DNA of 22,000 nucleotides from Lachnospiraceae bacterium (GTDB lineage Bacteria; Bacillota; Clostridia; Lachnospirales; Lachnospiraceae). The stretch spans positions 1-22,000 of the forward strand of contig CAAGJU010000134.1 in the NCBI GenBank assembly GCA_900770225.1, given 5' to 3'. The notes under the pieces were generated by a model. The model saw only the letters and a list, made by a program, of their open reading frames with translations, did not search any database and was not told the origin of the DNA. Shown here piece after piece: positions 7,247 through 14,695 of this stretch. How positions within the stretch are numbered: the stretch's first letter is position 1; every line of letters starts with the position of its first letter. Position numbers and translations under genes: made by a program.

Positions 7247-8152
7247 ATGGTAAATCAGAAGTATCTGGACAAGGCGGAGGTGCTCATTGAGGCTCTGCCG
7301 TATATCCAGCGTTTTAACCGCAAGATCATCGTTGTCAAATACGGCGGCAGCGCAATGATCGATGAGGAATTGCAGAAAAATGTGATCAAGGACGTCGTGC
7401 TGCTCAAGCTCGTCGGATTCAAGCCGATTCTTGTACATGGCGGCGGAAAGGAAATATCCCGTTGGGTAGGCAAGGTGGGCATGGAGCCGCGCTTTGTCAA
7501 CGGGCTGCGCGTCACCGATGCCGACACCATGGAAGTGGCTGAGATGGCACTGAACAAGGTGAACAAGCATCTGGTCAGCATGGTCGAGTCTCTGGGTGTC
7601 CGCGCTGTCGGTGTCAGCGGCAAGGACGGCGGCATGCTGCGCGTGAAGAAAAAATATTCTGACGGCCGCGATATCGGTTTCGTCGGTGAGATCGAAAAGG
7701 TTGATCCGAAGATCCTGTACGACCTTCTGGAAAAGGATTTCCTTCCGATTGTGTGTCCGATCGGTCTTGATGATGATTATCAGACGTACAACATCAACGC
7801 CGATGATGCGGCCAGCGCCATTGCGGAGTCTGTGCATGCGGAAAAACTTGCGTTCCTGTCAGATATCGAAGGCGTTTACTATGACAAGGATGATCCTTCC
7901 ACATTGATCTCCGAGCTGAATGTGACAGAGGCAAAGGAACTGATCAGCTCAGGCCATGTAGCGGGCGGAATGATCCCGAAGCTGAATAACTGCATCGACG
8001 CGATCAGCAACGGCGTTAACCGGGTGCATATCCTTGACGGCCGTATTCCGCACTGCCTGCTTCTGGAGATCTTCACGAACAGAGGTATCGGCACGGCGAT
8101 CCAGCGGGACGATGAGCAGAAGTATAGCGCCGCGGATGCGGATCAATGGTGA
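7247..8152 (+). CDS. argB: Acetylglutamate kinase
   Basis: Phosphorylates N-acetylglutamate, the second step of arginine synthesis. The 301 residues include the nucleotide-binding KYGGSAM near residue 31, LVHGGGKEIS, the substrate region NGLRVTDADTMEVAEM, NINADDAASAIAE and SDIEGVYYDKDD. The N-terminal helix before the kinase core (about 25 residues, KAEVLIEALPYIQRFNRK) and the C-terminal HILDGR...LLEIFTNRGIGT are features of the arginine-inhibited hexameric type. This fits the acetyl-recycling route implied by argJ. The start at 7247 follows AGAAGGA at about six bases. An in-frame ATG at 7103 lies in the 39-bp repeat array and is not favoured. It sits between argJ and argD in the operon. Confidence 0.96.
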   Translation: MVNQKYLDKAEVLIEALPYIQRFNRKIIVVKYGGSAMIDEELQKNVIKDVVLLKLVGFKPILVHGGGKEISRWVGKVGMEPRFVNGLRVTDADTMEVAEMALNKVNKHLVSMVESLGVRAVGVSGKDGGMLRVKKKYSDGRDIGFVGEIEKVDPKILYDLLEKDFLPIVCPIGLDDDYQTYNINADDAASAIAESVHAEKLAFLSDIEGVYYDKDDPSTLISELNVTEAKELISSGHVAGGMIPKLNNCIDAISNGVNRVHILDGRIPHCLLLEIFTNRGIGTAIQRDDEQKYSAADADQW

Positions 8153-8202
8153 AGCCAACCGCCGGTATATGCGGATAGCTGCAGGCTGAACGCATCCGCA
8201 TC
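8132..8202 (+). other. Inverted repeat spanning the argB end and the argB-argD gap
   Basis: GCGGATGCG (8132-8140, last codons of argB) is complementary to CGCATCCGC (8191-8199), with a 50-base loop that includes another GCGGAT. No T run follows. It could be an RNA processing or stability structure within the operon; it could also be chance. Confidence 0.3.
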
Positions 8203-8335
8203 TCCGGATAGTATGCAAAATTATGACAGGACCAGTAATGCGTGAATAATAACGAAACGTCCCATTGGATGCGTGAAGTTTTTTCAATGCACTCAGCTAT
8301 ATATCGTCATGATAATAAAGGAAGAAGGATTAAGG

Positions 8336-9535
8336 ATGAATACAAGAGAGATCATGGCGCAGGCGGATCAGTATGTGCTGCATACGTATAACCGGTTCCC
8401 GGTTGTTTTTGACAGGGGACAGGGTGTCCGTCTCTATGATACCGACGGAAAGGAATATCTGGATTTCGGCGCGGGCATCGCTGTTTTTGCCCTGGGCTAC
8501 AATGATCCGGACTACACAGCCGCGCTGGAGGATCAGATGGAGAAGGTGATCCACACCTCCAATCTGTTTTACAATGGGCCGCTGGCCGATGCCGCTAAGA
8601 AGGTTGTTGATTCCTGCGGGATGGGCAAAGTATTTTTTACCAACAGCGGTACAGAGGCTATCGAGGGAGCACTGAAGACGGCGCGCAAATACGCATGGCT
8701 GCGTGACAAACGGACGGATCATGAGATCATCGCCATGAACAATTCCTTCCACGGACGCAGCATGGGTTCCCTTTCCGTGACCGGCAATGCAGGCTATCAG
8801 GATCCCTTCAAACCGCTGATCGGCGGCATCCGTTTTGCGGATTTTAATGATCTGGACAGCGTGAAGGCACAGCTGACGGACCGCACCTGCGCGATCATTA
8901 TGGAGACTGTACAGGGCGAGGGCGGTATTTATCCTGCTGATCCGGAGTTCCTGAAGGGCATTCGGAAGATCTGCGATGAGAGAGACATTCTGCTGATCCT
9001 CGATGAGGTGCAGTGCGGCATGGGCCGTACGGGAAGCCTCTGGGCATGGCAGAGCTACGGCGTGCAGCCGGATATCATGACCTGCGCCAAAGCACTCGGA
9101 TGCGGCGTTCCGGTTGGCGCGTTTGTCGTTTCGGAGCATGTGGCAGAGCATTCGCTGACACCCGGCGATCACGGCAGCACTTACGGCGGAAATCCGCTGG
9201 CAACCCGCGCCGTGAGCACGGTGTTTGATCTCTTCGAGAAGAAAAATATTGTCGGCCATGTGCAGGAGATCACGCCTTGTTTCGAGAAGAAACTCGATGA
9301 GATGGTGGAAAAATACAGCTGCCTGACGGAGCGGAGAGGCCGCGGACTGATGCAGGGTCTTGTCGTGAAGGACAGACCGATCGGCCATGTACTCCGGGCG
9401 GCGCTGGATCACGGCCTTGTTGTGCTATCAGCGTCCTCCAATGTCATCCGTCTTGTGCCGCCGCTTGTCATCACCGAAGCGGATATCGACGAGATGGTGG
9501 AGAAGCTGTCTGCTGCACTGGATGAGACAGCCTGA
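8336..9535 (+). CDS. argD: Acetylornithine aminotransferase
   Basis: A pyridoxal-phosphate enzyme that converts N-acetylglutamate semialdehyde to N-acetylornithine with glutamate as amino donor. At 399 residues it is a class III aminotransferase of usual length. Features in order: YLDFGAGIAVFALG, the phosphate-binding TNSGTEAIEGALKTARKY, NSFHGRSMGSLSVTG, ETVQGEGGIYPA, LDEVQCGMGRTGS, and the PLP lysine (residue 252) in TCAKALGCGVPVGAF, then HGSTYGGNPLA. The start at 8336 follows GAAGGATTAAGG; an in-frame ATG at 8273 has no ribosome binding site. It is the last gene of the operon. The gap of 183 bases after argB contains no evident promoter or gene. Confidence 0.95.
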   Translation: MNTREIMAQADQYVLHTYNRFPVVFDRGQGVRLYDTDGKEYLDFGAGIAVFALGYNDPDYTAALEDQMEKVIHTSNLFYNGPLADAAKKVVDSCGMGKVFFTNSGTEAIEGALKTARKYAWLRDKRTDHEIIAMNNSFHGRSMGSLSVTGNAGYQDPFKPLIGGIRFADFNDLDSVKAQLTDRTCAIIMETVQGEGGIYPADPEFLKGIRKICDERDILLILDEVQCGMGRTGSLWAWQSYGVQPDIMTCAKALGCGVPVGAFVVSEHVAEHSLTPGDHGSTYGGNPLATRAVSTVFDLFEKKNIVGHVQEITPCFEKKLDEMVEKYSCLTERRGRGLMQGLVVKDRPIGHVLRAALDHGLVVLSASSNVIRLVPPLVITEADIDEMVEKLSAALDETA

Positions 9536-9586
9536 CGGACAAGCGGCAATCGTATCATATACATTTAATGACAGGTTATAGTATTT

Positions 9587-9756
9587 CAGAATACAGATGT
9601 CTCCACCCGCAACAGAGCGCCGCGTCAAACCGACGTAAGTCGGTCGTGCGACGCCTGCCAGCGCAGTTAGCGAGCGAAAGCAAGCTTACAAGCTGACCGC
9701 TCTCGCTCATCCTCGACGCAGCGATGGTTGCGGGTTGGAAGCATCTGTATTTCTGG
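9587..9756. repeat. Dispersed element with terminal inverted repeats, copy C
   Basis: The left end (CAGAATACAGATGTCTCCAC, 9587-9606, continuing through CCGCAAC) and the right end (9729-9756, GTTGCGGGTTGGAAGCATCT continuing TGTATTTCTG) are inverted copies with only a few mismatches over about 27 bases. The interior 9646-9728 aligns with 98-180. It contains the hairpin CCGAC-GTAA-GTCGG and the palindrome AGCTTACAAGCT. It has no protein-coding content of its own, like a miniature non-autonomous element. It lies 51 bases after argD, upstream of the folT promoter. Confidence 0.75.
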
Positions 9757-9834
9757 ACATTTCGTTCAAAAGAATACCAGGCCAAAGATGTGTGAACAGT
9801 AACGACTTGTGAACGAAGTGCAGACATTCTGGGC

Positions 9835-9863
9835 TTGCAAACGGCCGGGCGGATGTATATAAT
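9835..9863 (+). promoter_or_regulatory. folT promoter
   Basis: TTGCAA (9835-9840), a 17-base spacer and a perfect TATAAT (9858-9863). It lies about 95 bases upstream of the riboswitch aptamer and would give a leader of roughly 360 bases. Confidence 0.7.
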
Positions 9864-9956
9864 CGGTGCAGCTGTCGATAAATATGAAGATCATACGGAT
9901 ATCGGCAGTGTGTAAATTTCATATCCGGGTCAGGGTACCCGGCGCATGCAGATGGA

Positions 9957-10147
9957 AAGCATGAGTAGGAATAACGCGTAAAGTACCGCCGGACGGGAGG
10001 TTGTCGGCGGGCGAAGGACAGGCGCAGGATGCAGAGATGTCAGACGGCCGGATGGCTGCAACTGAGGACTCTGCGATGACGGTAATGCACATACGGTGCA
10101 GGACAGTCTCCTGAGAAGCGTCCGCGGTGTTATTTCGCGCCCCGCTT
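9957..10147 (+). promoter_or_regulatory. Tetrahydrofolate (THF) riboswitch aptamer, with a large insertion
   Basis: The order of conserved pieces fits the THF riboswitch as I remember it. P1 is AAGC (9957-9960) with GCTT (10144-10147). J1/2 contains GAGTAG (9963-9968). P2 is AATAACGCG (9970-9978) with CGC-GGT-GTTATT (10123-10134), keeping the typical GGU bulge. TAAAGTA follows P2. P3 is CCGCCG (9986-9991) with CGGCGG (10005-10010) around a loop with GGGAGGTTG. CGAAG (10012-10016) comes next, then about 106 extra bases, then the P2 return strand. J2/1 has CCCC (10140-10143), able to pair with the L3 GGG as a pseudoknot. A covariance-model search was not possible. The gene downstream is a FolT-like folate transporter, which agrees. 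Ligand binding is inferred. Confidence 0.8.
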
Positions 10148-10191
10148 AACGGTAGTAATCCCGTGTTTTCGCTTGCATCTGTGTGTCGTAT

Positions 10192-10228
10192 CAGCCTCCT
10201 CTTTGCATACATACAAGGAGGTTTTTTT
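10192..10228 (+). promoter_or_regulatory. Riboswitch expression platform: terminator-like and Shine-Dalgarno-hiding hairpin
   Basis: CCTCCT (10195-10200) pairs with AGGAGG (10216-10221), which is the folT ribosome binding site. Seven T residues (10222-10228) follow and the folT ATG comes next. Folding would therefore both hide the ribosome binding site and form a terminator-like stem with a T run, though the stem is short at six pairs. CAGCCTCC (10192-10199) is complementary to L3 GGAGGTTG (9996-10003), with one G-T pair, offering an alternative fold. Confidence 0.65.
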
Positions 10229-10960
10229 ATGCAGAAAATGAACAGACCGGAAAGGACAGAGCGATCGGACAGAATGGATCTATTGGGAAGGCAGGCGCCA
10301 TCGGAAAGCGCCGGACCATTGAAAAAATCAGCAGCGTTCGGGAATAAACGTCAGTCTGCCCTGCGTTCGTCCGACAGAGGATTTGCGGTGCGGCGGATGG
10401 TGTTTGATGCCATGCTGGTTGCTTTGTTTGTGGTTCTTTCCTTTCTCAATGTGCGGATCGGCAATGTTTTCAAGATCGGATTTTCCAGCTTTGCGACGAT
10501 CATGGCCGCAATTCTGCTCGGACCGGTCGACGGATTTCTGGTCGGATGTACCGGTGAATTTCTGGAACAGCTGCTTACCTATGGACTGACTCCGACGACG
10601 GTTCTTTATCTGATCGGACCTGGGGCGAGAGGACTGGTTCTCGGTCTCGTACTGCTCCTTTTTTCCCGCGGCTCGGTGCCTTACCTGACGGCGCTGGACA
10701 GAAAGAGGCCCTATGTACTGGGAATTGCCCTGATCCTGTCGTCTTTTGCGCAGACCATGCTGAACACTCTGGCTAACTATGTGGACTCGAAGCTTTTCGG
10801 CTGGTATTCGCCGGAAATCGTGTTCGGCTCTCTGGCGGCACGGACGGTTGTGGGGTTCGCGCAGACGTTTGTTTTTGCGGGACTTGCAGTTACGGTTCTT
10901 CATGCGCTGAGAAATTCCCGGTTTATCCCATACCCGGCAGCCGTCACTCGGAACTCATAA
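10229..10960 (+). CDS. folT: ECF transporter S component, folate type
   Basis: The substrate-binding membrane subunit of an energy-coupling-factor importer, probably for folate. The 243 residues begin with an unusual hydrophilic basic N-terminus of about 50 residues. The S-component core follows: VRRMVFDAMLVALFVVLSFL, the RIGNVFKIGFSSF stretch, ILLGPVDGFLVGCTGEFLEQ, then hydrophobic segments to about residue 235, in all about six helices. The start at 10229 follows AAGGAGG at seven bases. No EcfA or EcfT partner is adjacent; S components of this group normally share one energizing module encoded elsewhere, and the cbiQ-cbiO pair in this window looks dedicated to metal. The THF riboswitch in the leader supports folate as the substrate. 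Substrate identity is inferred from context more than from residues. Confidence 0.82.
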   Translation: MQKMNRPERTERSDRMDLLGRQAPSESAGPLKKSAAFGNKRQSALRSSDRGFAVRRMVFDAMLVALFVVLSFLNVRIGNVFKIGFSSFATIMAAILLGPVDGFLVGCTGEFLEQLLTYGLTPTTVLYLIGPGARGLVLGLVLLLFSRGSVPYLTALDRKRPYVLGIALILSSFAQTMLNTLANYVDSKLFGWYSPEIVFGSLAARTVVGFAQTFVFAGLAVTVLHALRNSRFIPYPAAVTRNS

Positions 10961-10997
10961 AGACTTCCAGGCCGGGGACAGGCGGGGTTGGAAGTCT
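10961..10997 (+). terminator. Stem-loop after folT, possible terminator
   Basis: AGACTTCCA (10961-10969) and TGGAAGTCT (10989-10997) pair perfectly around 19 bases. It begins immediately after the folT stop codon. No T run follows (GTGTGTGTG instead), so termination is uncertain. Confidence 0.5.
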
Positions 10998-11076
10998 GTG
11001 TGTGACAGTGGCCGGCATTAAATGTACAGACAGCCGGATATCTTGCACCGGATATCAGGTATCTGCCATGATTCGG

Positions 11077-11106
11077 CTGACAAGTGACCGCCTATGCGGG
11101 TATAAT
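11077..11106 (+). promoter_or_regulatory. Promoter for prmA
   Basis: CTGACA (11077-11082), an 18-base spacer and a perfect TATAAT (11101-11106). It would drive prmA and probably rsmE, with a structured leader of about 190 bases. Confidence 0.65.
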
Positions 11107-11130
11107 GGCTTTGAGTCGGTGCGGAGTAAC

Positions 11131-11290
11131 GCGCCGATGGCGTATGTGAGCAACGTAAGCGTTATCTGCCATCAGGCAACGCGCAGACTGGTAAATGTGA
11201 AGCATGGCCTTCTCCTGTATGCAATAGCAGAGAGCGAGTTGCTACGCGTAGACGGATATGTGAGGAGAGCGTGAGGGCAATCCACCCTCA
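11131..11290 (+). other. Structured prmA leader
   Basis: No gene is supported here. A long stem joins CCGATGGC (11134-11141) to GCCATCAGG (11168-11176, one bulged A), with an inner AACG-TAAG-CGTT hairpin (11152-11163). A second stem, TGAGGG (11272-11277) with CCCTCA (11285-11290), ends five bases before the GGAGGA ribosome binding site of prmA. It resembles the other hairpin-rich intergenic regions in style but not in sequence. It matches no riboswitch I recognise. Confidence 0.45.
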
Positions 11291-11305
11291 GAGCGGAGGA
11301 TAACA

Positions 11306-12295
11306 ATGAAATGGAAAAAATACCGGCTGAAAACAACAGAAGGCGCTGAGGATATCATTATTTCAGCGCTTTATGACTGTGGCATCGAGGGCGCGGAGAT
11401 TGAAGACAAGGTGCCCCTGACGGAAGACGAGAAGGCGCAGATGTTCGTGGATATCATGCCGGATATGCCGGAAGATGACGGTATCGCGTGGCTTGATTTT
11501 TATCTGGATCCGGAGAAGGATGATGTGGACAGGATCCTGGCTGATGCGAAGCAGGCGCTGGAGGAACTTCGGAAGACCTGTGACATCGGCGAGGGTACGA
11601 TCGAGGAATCTGAGACGGAAGACACGGACTGGGTCAATAACTGGAAACAGTATTTTCACCAGTTCAGCGTGGATGATATCCTGATCACACCTTCCTGGGA
11701 AGAAGTGAAGGAAGAGGACAAAAATAAAATGATTCTTCACATCGACCCCGGCACGGCCTTCGGGACGGGTATGCATGAGACGACGCAGCTCTGCATCCGC
11801 CAGCTGAAAAAATATGTGACGCCCGGCTGCGAGATGCTGGATGTCGGGACCGGCAGCGGGATCCTCGGCATTACGGCCGTGAAGCTCGGAGCGGGACATG
11901 TGCTCGGCACGGATCTGGATCCCTGCGCCGTGCCTGCCGTGGATGACAACAAGAAGGCCAATGGCGTCGATGATGATCATTTCCAGATGATCATCGGCAA
12001 TATGATCGATGATCAGGCCACAAGAGACAGAGCGGGATATGACCGCTATGACATCGTTACGGCAAATATTCTCGCGGATATTCTGGTGTTCATGACGCCT
12101 GCCGTTGTGCCGGCCATGAAGAAGGGCGGCATCTATATTACGTCAGGCATCCTTGAGGATCAGGCATGGAAGGTTCTGGACGCCTGCAAGGCGGCGGGAC
12201 TGGAAGTCGTGGAACAGACGCAGCAGGGCGAGTGGGTCAGCATCACAGCCCGCCGGAACTTAGAGCGGTCTGATGTCACTTACTGTATGCATTGA
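11306..12295 (+). CDS. prmA: Ribosomal protein L11 methyltransferase
   Basis: Trimethylates lysines of ribosomal protein L11 using S-adenosylmethionine. The 329 residues show a variable N-terminal recognition domain (to about residue 110), then the linker NWKQYFHQFSV, the IDPGTAFGTGMHETTQLC motif that is highly characteristic of PrmA, and the AdoMet-binding LDVGTGSGILGI with the acidic end GTDLDPCA. VTANILADIL corresponds to the catalytic-site region. The N-terminal domain is somewhat long and acidic, as in other Clostridia. GGAGGA (11295-11300) lies five bases upstream of the start. It is followed by rsmE with a 116-base gap, a common pairing in Firmicutes. Confidence 0.95.
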   Translation: MKWKKYRLKTTEGAEDIIISALYDCGIEGAEIEDKVPLTEDEKAQMFVDIMPDMPEDDGIAWLDFYLDPEKDDVDRILADAKQALEELRKTCDIGEGTIEESETEDTDWVNNWKQYFHQFSVDDILITPSWEEVKEEDKNKMILHIDPGTAFGTGMHETTQLCIRQLKKYVTPGCEMLDVGTGSGILGITAVKLGAGHVLGTDLDPCAVPAVDDNKKANGVDDDHFQMIIGNMIDDQATRDRAGYDRYDIVTANILADILVFMTPAVVPAMKKGGIYITSGILEDQAWKVLDACKAAGLEVVEQTQQGEWVSITARRNLERSDVTYCMH

Positions 12296-12301
12296 ACGCA
12301 T

Positions 12302-12344
12302 TTGTCGAGTGGAAGCCGTTGAATTCACGGTGTTTTATCGACAA
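12302..12344. other. Nested inverted repeat between prmA and rsmE
   Basis: TTGTCGA (12302-12308) pairs with TCGACAA (12338-12344), and inside CCGT pairs with ACGG around TGAATTC. There is no T run. It may be a weak intergenic RNA structure. Confidence 0.4.
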
Positions 12345-12411
12345 TGGCAGCCGTAACAGGATAGTGCATCACCGGCTTTGTCAGTGAAACTGAGAAACAG
12401 GAGTAAAGCGC

Positions 12412-13152
12412 ATGTATCGTTTTTTTGTGGAAAAATATCAGATCCATGATGGCCGGGTGGATATCACCGGAGAGGATGTCAATCACATCCGGAATGTTCT
12501 CCGCATGCGGCCCGGCGAAGAGGTCCTGATCTCCACCGGAGACGAATGGGAGTATACCTGCGCGATCGAGCTTCTGGAGGAAGACCGCGTGACCCTGCGC
12601 GTGGAGGATGCTTCACGTCCGGGCAGAGAGCTTGCGTCGAAGATCTGGCTGTTTCAATGCCTTCCGAAAGGTGATAAAATGGAGACCGTTATTCAGAAGG
12701 CGGTGGAACTTGGCGCTTACACCGTTGTTCCGGTCGCGTCATCCCGATGCGTCGTGAAGCTTGATGAACGTCGCGCCGCGCAGAAGGTTATCCGATGGAA
12801 TGCGATCGCTGAAGCTGCTGCCAAACAGTCGAAGCGGCTGATCGTTCCGGAGGTCAGAGGTGTGATGCGCTTTCGTGATGCGCTGGAAGCCGCAGCGGAT
12901 CTGGATGTGAAGCTCATCCCCTATGAGCGTCAGGACGGCATGGAAGGGACAAGAAAGATCCTCAACGCGATCCGCCCGGGACAGTCGGTAGCTGTCATGA
13001 TCGGCCCTGAAGGCGGTTTTGATGACGCGGAGGTAAAACAGGCACAGGAATATGGCTTCGAGCCTGTAACGCTCGGAAAAAGAATCCTGCGCACGGAGAC
13101 AGCCGGTATGACGGTGCTGTCCATCCTGATGTATCTGCTGGAGCAGGACTGA
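12412..13152 (+). CDS. rsmE: 16S rRNA m3U1498 methyltransferase
   Basis: Methylates N3 of uridine 1498 in 16S rRNA. The 246 residues match the family. The N-terminal PUA-like domain includes the DVNHIRNVLRMRPGEEV stretch. The C-terminal SPOUT domain has LFQCLPKGDKMETVIQKAVE, the MIGPEGGFDDAEV motif, and the trefoil-knot end LGKRILRTETAGM. The ribosome binding site AGGAG lies eight bases before the ATG. It is likely co-transcribed with prmA. The NifS-type gene follows 196 bases later, so co-transcription with it is less certain. Confidence 0.95.
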   Translation: MYRFFVEKYQIHDGRVDITGEDVNHIRNVLRMRPGEEVLISTGDEWEYTCAIELLEEDRVTLRVEDASRPGRELASKIWLFQCLPKGDKMETVIQKAVELGAYTVVPVASSRCVVKLDERRAAQKVIRWNAIAEAAAKQSKRLIVPEVRGVMRFRDALEAAADLDVKLIPYERQDGMEGTRKILNAIRPGQSVAVMIGPEGGFDDAEVKQAQEYGFEPVTLGKRILRTETAGMTVLSILMYLLEQD

Positions 13153-13235
13153 GCACCAGTATATGGTACGATTATCGTACAGGGACTGCTGTACTCAGGC
13201 GGAAAGATCTGCAGCAGGCAGGCACTGATATATAC

Positions 13236-13314
13236 GGCTGCATCAGATGCTGACATTTGCAGCCGCATCAGAGACAGACATATGCAGCCGCAGCCGCATC
13301 AGAGACAGACATAT
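13236..13314 (+). repeat. Tandem repeats upstream of the cysteine desulfurase gene
   Basis: Two identical 25-base copies (13259-13283 and 13290-13314, beginning GCAGCCGCATCAGAGACAGA) at a 31-base period, and a diverged third copy before them (13236-13258). They could be read as an in-frame extension of the next gene, but that extension has no homology. Confidence 0.85.
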
Positions 13315-13348
13315 ACCGCTGCAGGAAAATACACAGATTGTGAGGGTT

Positions 13349-14509
13349 ATGAAGGAAATATATCTGGACAATTCAGCGACAACCCGCTGTTATGAAGAGG
13401 TGGCCGATATCGTACGCAAAACGATGCTGGTTGACTACGGCAATCCGTCTTCCATGCACAGAAAGGGCGTCGAGGCCGAGCAATATCTGCGCACGGCGCA
13501 GGAACAGATCGCTGCCACCATGCGTGTGAAGCCGTCGGAGATATTTTTTACCTCGGGCGGTACGGAGTCCAACAACTGGGCGCTGTTCGGCACGGCACAG
13601 GTGAAAAAAAGAGCGGGGAAGCGGATCATCACGACGGAGATCGAACACTCGGCGATCGGTGAACCGATGAAAAAACTGGCTGACCTTGGGTATGACATTG
13701 TGAGAATCCCTGTGGATGCCGGGGGCAGAGTCCGTATGGATGAACTGGCGGAGGCGCTGACGAAGGACACGATTCTCGTCTCGGTCATGATGGTGAATAA
13801 TGAGATCGGAACGGTGGAGCCGGTGGCGGAGATCGGCAAGCTGGTCAGGAAGAGCTGTCCGTATGCCTATTTTCATGTGGACGCCATTCAGGCTTACGGC
13901 AAATACAGAATATACCCCAAGAGGATGAATATCGACATGCTCTCTGTCAGCGGGCACAAAATACACGGCCCCAAGGGCAGCGGTTTTCTGTATGTGGACA
14001 GCCGGTGCAGGATCGATCCGATCATTTACGGCGGCGGCCAGCAGAACGGCATGCGGTCCGGTACGGACAATGTGCCGGGAGCGGCGGGACTTGGTCTCGC
14101 GGCAGAGATGATCTATAAGGATCTGGACGACCATGTGGAGCAGATGTACCGGCTGAAGGAGAAACTGGCAGCGGGACTGAAGGAGCTTCCGGATGTGCGG
14201 ATCTACGGGCCGGCCAATCTCAGGGAAGGAGCGCCGAATATTCTGAACGCGTCCTTCATCGGCGTGAGGAGCGAGGTTCTTCTGCACACACTGGAAGACC
14301 GCGGCATCTATGTGTCCGCGGGCAGCGCCTGCTCGAGCCATCACCGGTCCGGCAGCGCGACGATGACGGCCATCCATGCCAACAAGGCGGAGATGGAATC
14401 ATCCCTGCGCTTCAGCTTCTCCGAGGAGACAACGGAAGAAGAGATCGACACGACGCTTGCGGTGCTCCGCGAGGTCCTGCCACAGCTCAGAAAATTTGTG
14501 CGGATGTGA
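13349..14509 (+). CDS. Cysteine desulfurase, NifS/IscS class
   Basis: A pyridoxal-phosphate enzyme that takes sulfur from cysteine and passes it on as an enzyme persulfide. The 386 residues show YLDNSATT at the start, the TSGGTESNNWALFG cofactor region, TEIEHSAIG, NNEIGTVEPV, HVDAIQAYGK, the PLP lysine (residue 204) in SVSGHKIHGPKG, and the loop SAGSACSSHHRSG with the catalytic cysteine at residue 328. Followed by thiI, it most likely supplies sulfur for tRNA 4-thiouridine, like the NifZ-ThiI pair of Bacillus subtilis, rather than being the main iron-sulfur enzyme. The ATG at 13349 is the first codon of family homology; GAGG is close to it, and an in-frame GTG at 13340 is an alternative. No iscU-like gene is near. 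Confidence 0.93.
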   Translation: MKEIYLDNSATTRCYEEVADIVRKTMLVDYGNPSSMHRKGVEAEQYLRTAQEQIAATMRVKPSEIFFTSGGTESNNWALFGTAQVKKRAGKRIITTEIEHSAIGEPMKKLADLGYDIVRIPVDAGGRVRMDELAEALTKDTILVSVMMVNNEIGTVEPVAEIGKLVRKSCPYAYFHVDAIQAYGKYRIYPKRMNIDMLSVSGHKIHGPKGSGFLYVDSRCRIDPIIYGGGQQNGMRSGTDNVPGAAGLGLAAEMIYKDLDDHVEQMYRLKEKLAAGLKELPDVRIYGPANLREGAPNILNASFIGVRSEVLLHTLEDRGIYVSAGSACSSHHRSGSATMTAIHANKAEMESSLRFSFSEETTEEEIDTTLAVLREVLPQLRKFVRM

Positions 14510-14695
14510 AGTACCGTTACAGCTTTGAGCATTTTTGTCATCTGAATCATCTGTTATGCTGTTTCGGAAGCAAACCTGCGCTGGACAGTTGAGACTGCAT
14601 GATGGCTTTGTGGAAGCTGGATTGTACAGCAGGAAGCATGTCCGGGATATTCGGCAAAGCGCTGTTAATGGACATATTATGAAAAGAGGTAAAAA

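Noticed and set aside
8330..9412. A 360-residue minus-strand open frame opposite argD.
   Set aside because: It has no recognisable domain and lies entirely within a conserved gene on the other strand.
11002..11274. A 90-residue plus-strand frame before prmA.
   Set aside because: It spans the promoter and the structured leader, lacks a good ribosome binding site and shows no protein family character.
13373..14377. A 334-residue minus-strand open frame opposite the cysteine desulfurase gene.
   Set aside because: Composition is rich in His and Arg and has no motif; it is the antisense of a conserved gene.
14510..14695. A thiamine-pyrophosphate riboswitch before thiI.
   Set aside because: The expected CUGAGA and ACCUGAU motifs are absent, and nearby genes fit tRNA thiolation rather than thiamine control.
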